64,000 bases of DNA, taken from Saxidomus purpurata (Eukaryota > Mollusca > Bivalvia > Venerida > Veneridae). The stretch covers positions 5,430,947 through 5,494,946 of the forward strand of contig JAFMSR010000015.1 in assembly GCA_022818135.1 (NCBI GenBank), given 5' to 3'. Below the pieces are notes generated by a model, which made no database searches, had not been told where the DNA came from, and worked only from the letters and a program-made list of their open reading frames with translations. Both the position numbers and the translations under genes were made by a program. Shown here piece after piece: positions 11,001-22,900 of this stretch (position 1 is its first letter; each line of letters opens with the position of its first letter).

Positions 11001-14000
11001 CAAATTTATTATAAATGTACATATACACACCAATCACTATAAAACATGAAATGCTAACTTATAAAATTACTACCGATTAATGAAATTCTATATTATTTGA
11101 TATTTACATTTCAAATTCTCAAAGCTAGGGTGGCAATCTAGAACTTCCTCTTATCATTCTCTATTAAAATAAAGAAATATTCTAAAAATGCTGTCTTCAT
11201 AACACACAGTTCAAATGATGTGAAGTAAATAGAATAGGTTTCTACAGTAACTTTGATTTTCATTCATGTTGCTTTCGGCAAGGCAGTAGGAAATCCTAAA
11301 TCATATACATGTACGCAAGAAGATTGCTTATGTAACTGCTGTGATTGGTTTAACATGTTTGAATGGTATAGTTTTACCGCAAAATTAAGAGCGGGTTTTC
11401 CCCAACAATTCATTTAGAGCACAGTCTTGAGAATAAAGCCTTAACTCAATAAATAGAAAGAAATATTGTAAAATTTATACAAATTTTCCTTAAAATACTC
11501 TAGATTCACAAGTGTTAAAAGACGTTTTAAAGACCTCACTTTTTCAACACAATCTGTTGACGAACACCGAGTTATTTTATATATAGTGAGTATACTGTGA
11601 TGTCGATGTGAAACTGCAAAGCATCAACGGGCGCCGAAAATAGTTTCTATTTCAACATATTTTAAGCGAAGTATTAAGAAAAAAAACGCTAAACAAACAC
11701 TCAGGGTCTTAAGATGCAGAAACACTGTATATAGAAAATGTTTTTATTAGTATACAAACATGTGAACACTATTAGTAAGTACGGTTTCTGCTAGGGTACA
11801 TGTCGAAATGTTGCCCGACAAAAACGTACTAAACTTAATTTACTATTGTAATTATCCTTATTAGTCTGATGAGAATGAAGATTTTACATTATTATTTGCA
11901 GAAAAGCATTTTTAAAGGTGGTTTTACAGCTGAAAACAATAAGAAAAAACAGAAGAAAAAATAATAAAAATAATTGGGTTTGACCGGGATTGGAACTCCA
12001 CTCGTTAAATTAGACGGCCATCGGCTTTTCCACTACACCACGGAGACTGACAGAAATAAGGTAGTACAATATAAGCTGATATTATATTGCATACAAGACA
12101 GATAGGGAAGCAGTTGTTTTACGTTTTTAATAGATTTTTTAAAGATACGAAACGGAACTTTAAAATTAAATAAAAACACATACATTACTATTTCGTTTAT
12201 TTATCTTTGTTTTATATTAAACTGTTAAAACGCACCAGGCACCATTAGAGCAATATTCTTTAATAACAAAGGACAACTAACCATCAAAAGCAAACGCTCC
12301 TTCCATGTGTCCAGATGTTTTAATTCGCTGGCAAAGAATGCTTTTATTTGCAGTAAAATCTTTTGTAAATTTAAGCCAATAAGTTCCATTTTGCATCTGC
12401 ACTAATCCATACCGAACACCCGCCTGAGCAGCTAAAACATAAGAAGACGTCACTCTATTAATTTTTCTATATCTTTTAAGCTATATGGTAGATAATACAA
12501 TATTAAAGGGGGACGTTAGTCAAAATATAAATGAGCCTGAAATTAAAGACCTTGTTTACACAAACACACAGTTGAACACATTTTTGAAATCGGATAAAAA
12601 TACAAGAGCTATGAGAAATCTAAATTTTAGTAAATATGCAAATATATGCAAATTACACATACTATTAGACCCGCCCATTTTTCATAACGTAATTTTGAAT
12701 CCCATTTACCCAATATTTCATGATTGTTTTTTCACCTGAAATTGGTAACATTAATTAAGTGTCATGTAGGTTATCATGTTTTAAAATAAATTTTGGGAAA
12801 CTGTTGTATTAAACTAAGCAGTAATAATGGATATTTAATTACAGCACTATGACATCATAAATTCAAAATGACCGCCTCCATGATTCTTCATTTATGAAAT
12901 TTTCAATCTTCAATATCTTCACATTTAATACTCCGATTTTAGAGGGTTTTTTAACGGTGTGTTCCTCTTAACAAGGTCTTCAATTTAAAGTCAAGTTATT
13001 TTCCGACTTTCCTTGCCCTTTAATATATTTGTGTTGATAGTTATCATATCCTATGCAGTTGTATAAAGCGATCTGAGAGACGGCCGGATCCACCAGCTTA
13101 TTTGACTATATGTAATGGCATGATACCACCAACAACTTTGAAAGAGCACAGTTTACAAATGTGTAATGCAAATTCCACAGATATGTTACATCTGTAACAG
13201 AAACATATTACACAAAGTCAATGCATTATGATAATGTTACTTTAATCTAAAATAATAATTTACTCGTCATAATCATCATGCGATAATATGGACAACATTT
13301 CTATGACAGTCGTCCAATGGAGTTTTGAAACAAGTATGAAATATAAACTGAGTCAACAGACATAAAACAACAGCCTATGACAGACAATGTAACTGCAATC
13401 AGTAGCAGTCTGAAACAGCATTGTAAACCTTTTATACCAAATTATATAATGGTATAATTAAATTGTGATGTAAACGGATAACGTACAACGCAAATATGAA
13501 ACACAACAAAGAATAAGACATATAATCGGTATGTTTGACTCATTGCTGGGTATATAATGTTCAGTTGGTAAAATTTGCTTAGAAGGAATCTAGAACTGAA
13601 ACTATTTGACAGTGAAATTTAACCTTGCCTTAGATCCGGAATTGGCAAAGGTATTTGTTTATCATTTATATTACAAACAGACGATCATTTGAACCAAGTT
13701 TGATATTATCTAAAATAACAGATGAGTTCACAGACGCTAATCAACATTGTCTCATGTTCGCGTAAGCCAAGATGTCAATTTAACATGTTCGCAAACATCT
13801 CAGTTACTTAAATGACAGTACCAGTCTCATGCTACATGTGTAAAGGTCTAGCTTTTGCAAATTCACCTGAAAACACGTATTTTTCATCATAGAATATGGA
13901 TCTGATTACAGGACCCCTGATGACATTTGTCCAAACTTCAGAACTTCCATTTAGTGCTGCATTACTGTAGTTTTGAAAAGGCAGCGGTGAGCCCCCATTT

Positions 14001-16870
14001 TTCAAGCATATATTTGCATTTGCCATCCAAGTATAAAGCTCTTTTGTCGAAGATTCTGGTAAATATGTTCCTTCTGTAAAAGACAATGGAGATGATGACT
14101 AAGCTAGAAATCAAAGAATCAATGTAAAACCATATAACACAAAAATGTTTGCAATATTTTGCAGTAAACTTGCTGCGCGCGTGTTTTTGTCGTTTTTTTA
14201 AGTTAAAAGTTTGTGTTAAGTTTTAATTCAGATGACTATATACCTTTAGTTTGACTAAAATCACATAAACTTCGCAGAGATAACGAGCAGTTAAGCCAGG
14301 AAAAGTGCTGATGTACTGGATCTAGTTTAAGACAAAACATTTCCATTTCACCATCTTCGACACCTTTCGCTGTAAGAGAATGATACCACGTCTTTAAAAA
14401 TATATATATTATCAAATCAATTAACATTCTTTGCTTTTATGATAAAAAGCAATTAACTGGCTTGATACACCGTGGCTTGAATAACATGTGCTATTAAACA
14501 TGATTTCATAGAAACAATCACTATACTAAAATGATTACAAGTGACATAAATTGAGTAATACAAATATCAAGTCTGGTGTAACCGAGCCAGTCTGCTATCG
14601 CCTTTCTTGGGGACAAGGCTGTTATTAGACAGCCGAATGCCCTGTCAAAGGGAGATACAGACCAACTCGAGTAAACCAGTTAGGCATTGCTCAACAAGGA
14701 AAGGTGGCGGGGAAGGATGGCGGTTATAAGGTAATGGAGATGTGTACGCTCCGACTAGCCCTAGCGCTTTGTTGATAAGTTGATAAGCGTACCGCTTCTA
14801 ATGAAACTGAATCTGTAAGATACTTGACCCCGAACTACGGTTCATTTACGGCGCATGTCTGTATGAATCACTGCGAGAAAAAGAAGGATACTATTCCGTT
14901 TTCGTATAAACTATGTTTATAACATAAACAACAACTATTATCTAAACAAACATAATACCTACAGTTGTATTTGAGTTATGCCATTAGAGTTTTCTTCTGA
15001 CTGTATAGCACTTTTTGTGAAAGCACTAAAGAAAAATATACAATAGTTTTCGTTTCTACAATAAGGTATATAGGCCTATAATTTTCATATTTTTACGATA
15101 AAATATTTATCTTTTCATATTTAACATGTAGCAATTTCTGCAGGTACTCTACAGTTTGTTTTGATATTTAAGCTTTGCGAACGACTTTTATTTCATGAAA
15201 GACAGTCATCTGTAGACAATACATTAATATCAGTTTATGTCATGTGCGTTAATGTCATCTAACTGCTTTGTTTGGAACGAGACTCTGCTGAGTTCCCGCA
15301 AAACAGTATCGGAGAGACGAGATATTTTCATCTGAACCAATGTTTGATCATAGATATTTCTCTTGCATACCGTCTAACACCTTAAAATAGATTTAAAAAT
15401 GCAAACTTGAAACTCAAACTGATGCATTATCATATAGAAAAGTGTTTAGATTCTGTGTTTGGGAAAGTGTCGTCATGTTATTTATAACGCTTCGTCACAA
15501 GTAATTCACAAGAGCTGTCTGACGTTTCCAACGTGGTTAAAATCACCGGTATGTTAGAAATAATAATCAAAGCTTTTTTATCCGCTGTTACATCTTATTT
15601 AGTACAGATTACTCAACATTTGATAATCAATTAAAACAATAAATGAACTAATTGCACTGATTTATAACACGTTAACACACGAGTATCAGTCGTGTGGGAA
15701 TTAACAAAGTCTAATACGTTATGATATTTGCCTATGCAATTTAAGTCATAACTGCCTGTTTCCAGACGCAAAATGCTCGGTCTGCCAAATGTGAATGAAA
15801 ATGCAAAGTCGAAAACAGTTCCTAAATATACATGTAGTTCAAAATTTCTTTACATTCTTCTTGTTAATTGTTGTTTATGTTTTAAACATAGTTTATACGA
15901 AAACGGAAAAGTATCTTTTTTTCTCGCAGTGATTCATACAGGCATGCGCATGCAAATGAATGAACCGTACGTAGGTCGGGGTCACGCGTCTTCCAGATTC
16001 TGTTTCATTAGAAGCGGTACGCTTATCAACTTAACAACAAAGCGCTAGAGCTAGTCGGAGCTTACACATCTCCATTACCTTATAATATTGAATTTGCACT
16101 TTCTTCTTTGCTAAATTATATCATAAAGTACAACATTTCTATGAGATACTTACATAGACAAGATTTATTCTAGACACATTAGAAAGACAAAAGAAAAAAA
16201 ATGTCTGTGACGAAACTACGAGAAGAGCTTCAAATGAAAGGAATAAGCTTTCTAAAGCTGTTGAGTCTGCCATCGTAGACTCCTATATCCACTAACTGCA
16301 GCCTGTTAATGTAGGCTTATACGATCGAACCACATTAGAAGTTTCTGCACCCGCTGTCTGTAGCCTTCAATCGGAGTCTTTAGAAATTTAGTTTACAATT
16401 TCGCACTTATTGCCTGCAGCCTACCATCGTAGACTTGGATCCACTGGTATCACAATACTTGCACTTATATAAGAAATGTAATCTGATCAGTGTTTGAATA
16501 TATTGTAATCTTTTTTGTGTTTTTTATCACTTGTATTGCTCAATGAGGAATCTTTGCATCATTCTTGGGGATGAACCTCCGCTCTTGATGCCTCCAACTA
16601 CATCTATTCCTGGAGGCAATATCGGAAGTTCTTTGGGCAGTCGGCTGTCTAATAACAGCCCTATCCCCAAGAAAGGCGAGAGCAGACTGGCTCGGTTACA
16701 CCAGACGTGATATTTGTATTACTGAATTTATGTACAAATGTATTTGTAATCATTTTAGTATAGTGATTGTTTCTATGAAAACAAAAATAATATGAAACAG
16801 GGAATGCCACGTACCAAAAACGCAGCCTCCCCAAAACGAGCTCCACAGCACCCAGAAGTGCACAACACCA

Positions 16871-16908
<38 letters not shown>

Positions 16909-19900
16909 ACGCACACGCACACGCACAACACACACACAATCATGTACACACACAAACATACACTACCAACACACACAAGCATACAAAGCAAACACACGAG
17001 GACAAAACGAACAATTAACGGAACACAGTGGGGCACCGCCTTGGAACGGTCAGTGGCAAAAACACCACTGGGGAGCTTAAACCGGTTTATGGTGCGCACC
17101 CAACCTCACTCTTACCCCCACCATGTTCCAAAGTCACAGGACAGTGTAAATAAAAGTAATCCCTGCTAGGTGAATCTCTAACACACGCAATGGAAACAAA
17201 AGGCATGGTATGTAAAACACAAAAATGCTCGTGTATAAATATATAAAAAGCAAACCTTGAGAACCAAAAAACGTATGTACTCAATGCATTTGCAGAAGGC
17301 AGAGCACCTAGAGAAACACCCTTAAGGGCCCGACGAAACAGGCCAGAGGACAGAAATCAAAACAGTTTCGTCCCAGTGGGATTTAAAAACTGCCCATCAC
17401 AGAGTCCTCCCCCTCTTCCGTCAGACACAATCAAAGAGGGAAGCATAGCGTCCAACTGTAAACGGGTTGAACACCAAACATGCGGTGTGTCTCAAAACAG
17501 TAGGGTCGTAACCTCTTTTAACAAAACGTTTTATAATTTTAGCAAATACAGTTGGAAAATTGCCATGACCCAAAATCTTACGAAGTTTGTAAACCACATC
17601 CCCATAAAAATCGGGTTTTGAAATACCTTCTCGCAGAAGAGTCTTTAGATTACTATTGAATTTCAAAACCAAATCAGAATTACGATAGTAAAATTTAGCA
17701 AAATATTTACGCAATTTGTAATAACGGTAGCCCTGTTGAAGAAGTTTATTTGTAATATATTGATTACGTTCATTGAAATCCTCAACATGACTACACGCTC
17801 TGGCAAACCGAATTAACTGAGAAATGTATACCCCATAAGATGTAGCATGAGGTACATCCCCATCCAAATGGGGGAAATTTACAATATTAAAATTAAAATC
17901 ATCCCTCTTGTCATAAATTTTGGTATGTATAATATTGTTATAAATAGAGAGATGTAAATCTAAAAATGAAGCACCAGTATCCAAATTGTTAGTTTTAATT
18001 AACTGGAGTTCCCGGGGATAAATAGTGTCCACCAATTGACCAAAAAACGGGTTATCCATATTAAGAATACCATCCAGATAGCGTGATGTATTATTAAAAG
18101 CAGTGATAATATCTGCCTGCGTATCTGGAGAAAGACTCAACATAAAGTCTCTTTCATAACACTATAAAAACAAATCTGCGACAAGGGGTGCACAATTTGT
18201 TCCCATGGGAATACCGATTACTTGTCTGAAAACTGCATTCCCAAACCTTATATAAATGTTGTTCAATAAAAAGGAAAGGGCTTTACAAACTTCGTCACAG
18301 GTCCACATAGTATAATGTTTAACAATACAGCTAGTAAAAAAAGCTTTATCGAAATTGCAGGCGAGAAATGTAGCATTCTCTGAAATCATGTTTAATAGCA
18401 CATGTTATTCAAGTCACGGTGTATCAAGCCAGTAGTCCGCCAAAAATAGACTTTCACTGGGGTTTTGTCAGTTACTTTGTAGTATGCAGTTTGAGTATAA
18501 AATAAAACTAAAAGACAGTTTAACTGCCATCATTTAAGAAGTGACTATATGATGAATTTAAACTTAAATTATAGACCTCACATGTCGTTTCAGAAGTAAC
18601 TAAATAGCGAAACTTTAAAACGTGTAAATATAAATCATGTTTATATTTATGAATCAATTATTCAATAAAAACTATAAAAACAAATTAAAAATAAAGAGCA
18701 AGATAGTCACTGTGGTGTTTTGTCAAATTAAACTGACATGTTATGAACAGAAATCACATTTTACGTAGCTGAAAACATTAAAGTCCAAGGACCACATTGA
18801 GAAGTAGCTCTTATTTTACCAAGAGAGATGTCTTACCGGCGGAAATGACCTTTAGGTGGCACTCCATACTTTTAAGCCACACATTTGAATTGGTCAGAGG
18901 TAATTCTATAAAGTTTAGAGATATAAGGAAATTAAACAGCCCTGTGAACTTTAAATCAAATTTAAGTGCCAAATTTTGTTGTTTGAGTTTTAGTTTGCAT
19001 GTTTGCAAATGCGAAAACATGGGTCTGGAAAGCCAGTGCACAGATGACATGCGCAGATGGTGACATTTTGTAAACAAGTGAAAATCAGGACTACAGCTTA
19101 GAAAATCAAGCTTTTTACAGGGGGGGTACATACTTTTACTGCTAGCAAAATATTTTCGTGCTTAAGCACCTTGTTCAATGTGTTTGTTTACTTATTTAGA
19201 TAGTCTGCAAGCCAGAAACAGTGTCACCTAGTGTGAAATATTTGGAGGTAATTTTGTACAGGTTCGGAAAATAGGGCCAGAATGGTCTTGGACTGCAGTA
19301 AATTCTGGCCTCCGACGGTATAAATAGGAACTCAAATTTTCAGGAAAGAAAAGCAATTAGACTACCGAATTGTATTAATACGTTCACACTGGCAATGTGT
19401 TCACAGTGAAACACTTATTCTATTTTCAGGTTCACAGGTTTTTCATACGTGATACAACTACTTTGTTGGTGTCGCTCGAAGAAAGCCGAGGGCCAAAAAT
19501 AGTGTGGAGTGCTACCTTAAGGTAAATAGGCGATTTTCAAAGTTGAACATTTGCCATCTATATTTTATAGATAAACACTTTAAACCTTGCAGTCAACAAA
19601 TATGGCAGAAATTAGAGCCTGTGTATTGCATTTAAGCAGAAAATGGTTGTTAAAAAGGGAGGTAATTGACTGCTGAAATTTCTCCCAAAAATATGCAAAT
19701 TCCATAATGTGGCTGCAACTGCCTTAAATGCAGTTTTTACATGATTTTATCTCATTTTTGAGTTAAAACTGGTAAATAATGTGTTATATCACTGTTAACA
19801 GTGCTATTGCTGCAGTGTTTGACTGTCATTTTCAGACATTTACAGCCAAACAGCTGCTTTTTACTGCTTTTTACTCATTTCAGAACAAATTATGGCCAAC

Positions 19901-22900
19901 GCATTCTTCAAAAGTAATTTAAATGAAGAAATTATTAAAAAAGTAACAGATAGTGTTGAAAATAAATCTGAGTTAATCTGACATTAATGAATGTAGAATT
20001 TGGCGTGGGGAACTGGACCGTCACGGTTATGGTGTGTTACGGTTAAATGTTAATAACCAAAGAATTCGGTTTTCCATCCACCGACTTGTATATTATGTGC
20101 ATCGCCGTGGCCAGTCGTTTAAGCTGAAAGTACATTTGTGATCGGCGTTTAACATTTATGCCTATTGCACATGCTAATTTGACAGTTGCAACTCCTTTCC
20201 CGAGTGTTCTAGACTGAGTTGCGAAATGACACAGCCCAGCAAAATTTCTCGGCCAGCATGAAAATTTTGGAGCATAGTTGAGTGCAAACTTTCGCACCTG
20301 TTTGTATTGAAAAGTTCTGCAACTCCTTTTATTGTATGCACATCTTAAGTTTTGCGAATTACTGATTTGATGTTTTGCATGTCGGCATTGTTCAGCTTTA
20401 TATGTTGACCGTATGGCAAATGTTTGGTGGTGTACTTTCCAAGCGCAGCCATATAGTGCTGACACACAGTGGATACTTTGCGACACATTATGTGGTTATT
20501 ACTGAAGCATGGAATAATATTTTCAAAGGCTGAAGTGCATTTTAAAAGGAAGTCATTATCATATTTTAATGTTTTCGCATTTTGCAGTTCTAATCTAACG
20601 CGTGCTCTGATTGCGGCTGCCAAAGTTTTGATAAATGCAGACTTTTCTTGTCCGGTCGGAAGCTTTGATTGTATTTTGACAGCTCTTAGATTCTTTTCTA
20701 AATTTCTAAGTTTATGAATATAACAATTGTAGTGTTTCATTGAAATTCTATGCTCTGTTTTATAATCACGGACCGCTTTTATCAGTTGGCTACTGGCATC
20801 AGTTGTTATAGAATTTATTTTTAATTTTTTATTTCTACGAATCTTATCCAAATTTCGATTAAGCAGTATTCGCTCACTCGCAATTGACTCATGTGTAGGG
20901 TAGTTCTTTGAGCAGTTCTCGTGTTTGCATTTTTTTTCTTGCAGAACTTGTTTGTAGTTGACTGTGTAATTACAAGGCATTTTGTTGTAGTATGCTCAAT
21001 CACTGCACTGAAACTCTGCGTTGACTTTTCGCCACCACCCTGGGGTCGGCATGGGAAAGCGTTGTCTGTCTGTACATCTACCCCAGCTGTGCTCCCGGAC
21101 AGAGTCAGTATGCGCTTGACATACTCCTGGTTTTCGAGTAATTGTTGCTCGCCTACTTCCTCTGCCTCGTCCGATAGGTCATTCAGCTTACTTTGCATTA
21201 AAGAGGTACTTGGCTGCTTGATGTTTAGGCATGGTAACATATATGAAACGTCATCTATGCCCATCCGGGATTTCAGTACAGGAAGCAGCAGCCTTTCATT
21301 AAGTTCTGCAGTGCCGACACCTCTTCTCTTCTTAATGCGGGATGACAGTTCGACCGGGGTACTTCTGTAGTGGCAGCTTTGACAGTTGACTGACAGTGTC
21401 ACGCATAAACCATGCCTTCTTCCAATGTTGATGATTATGCATGCATTAGCACAGTGTTGTTTGTGTATTTCAGACATAAGTGTCACTAAACACTGTTTCT
21501 CAACGATGAAATTCTCATCTTTCTCGCTATCATAACCATTTTCATTTGTTTCTATTTCAGGTTTTGGTCTAAGCTTATATGGTAAAGCTTTATTTTCTGT
21601 GGTGTTGTGTTTTGTCAGGTGTAGAACATCCACAGCTTCTGATAGTGTCAGCCTTGAATGTACTTCTGCAGTTGATTCATCATTTTGTAAATTCATATTT
21701 CCATAGCTTAGCTCATGTTTAAGGTGCCCGGGCTCAAAATAATAACTTTTTTCTTCCTCTTGAATGTTTACAGCTCCTTCTTATTTTAGGTCTTCCCATA
21801 TTCAGGTATTTAAAACTCCAAATATTATCCCAAAAAACATTGCATGTAACTTTAAATACTGTTATTCTGTTTAAAACAACGCTTTAAATTACAGCGTCAC
21901 GGAAATGACGTCATTTACGTCCTTATGATGTCATTTACACCAGACGTCAAATGACGTTTCCCCTAATTTCTAATAAGATGTCTAATCACATGAAGAATAC
22001 ACTTAAATTATTGTCTTTTAAACTAAAATCAACTTGAAATTGAATACTGGACACATGTGGTCCTTGCCACTTGTCATGAATTACTTGGTCAAGAATATTA
22101 TCTTTGAATTGTCTCCCTTATACTTCTCAGCCTACAGTGTGTGCATTTTAGTTGTCATGTACTTTGATTAGGGATGCAGTTAGACCATAGAAATGAGCAA
22201 TGAACTGAAAAGCAGTGCCAACTGTGTTTTCTGTGCATATAGAACGGGTCGGTTTGAATGAAATTTTGATGTTAAAGTACCAAAATAGCCAGAAGAAATA
22301 AAAATTATGTTCATCAAATAGGATTTAGATAGTCCTTAAGGTGGCACTCCACACTTTTTAGCCACACATTCGAATTGGTCAGGGGTAATTCTATAAAGTT
22401 TAGAGATATAAGGAAATTAAACAACCCTGTGTGCCAAATTTTGTTGTTTGAGTTTTAGTTTGCATGTTTGCAAATGCGAAAACATGGGTCTGGAAAGCCA
22501 ATGCACAGATGACATGCGCAGATGGTGACATTTTGTAAACAAGTGAAAATCAGGACTACAGCTTAGAAAATCAAGCTTTATACAGGGGGGGGGGGGGTAC
22601 ATACTTTTACTGCTAGCAAAATATTTTCGTGCTTAAGCACCTTGTTCAATGTGTTTGTTTACTTATTTAGATAGTCTGCAAGCCAGAAACAGTGTCACCT
22701 AGTGTGAAATATTTGCAGGTAATTTTGTACAGGTTCGGAAAATAGGGCTAGAATGGTCTTGGACTGCAGTAAATTCTGGCCTCCGACGGTATAAATAGGA
22801 ACTCAAATTTGAAATTTGAAAGAAAGGCTGTTTAGACTACCGAATTGTATTAATACGTTCACACTGGCAATGTGTTCACAGTGAAACACTTATTCTATTT

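Larger units (their letters stand above)
14455..18430. repeat. Large inverted repeat in gene 1 intron 4
   Basis: The left arm (14455-14640 and 14724-14930) reappears inverted on the right in pieces: 15882-16082 matches 14724-14925, 16632-16783 matches 14500-14640, and 18384-18430 matches 14455-14500. The spacer 14938-15790 is the ancestral intron, since it aligns with gene 2 at 45555-46270. The right arm is itself split at 16783/18384 by the reverse-transcriptase element. Gene 2 lacks the arms, so they are insertions specific to gene 1, probably two copies of one element in opposite orientation. Confidence 0.65.

Noticed and set aside
11976..12045. tRNA gene on the minus strand
   Set aside because: A- and B-box-like words are present, but the stems do not pair and a second decayed copy exists, so it is a SINE head.
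12500..12985. Possible element with AAGACCTTGTT inverted words
   Set aside because: Only about 16 of 19 bases match at the ends and no target duplication was clear.
16661..17169. Cys/Val and Thr/His open frames of about 100 aa
   Set aside because: They are produced by the CA microsatellite in different frames.
18797..19131. Open frames of 88 and 106 aa repeated at 22417-22602
   Set aside because: They lie inside the non-coding MITE B copies; the similarity reflects element identity, not protein conservation.
20921..21370. 149-aa plus-strand open frame
   Set aside because: It is the shadow of the transposase pseudogene on the opposite strand.
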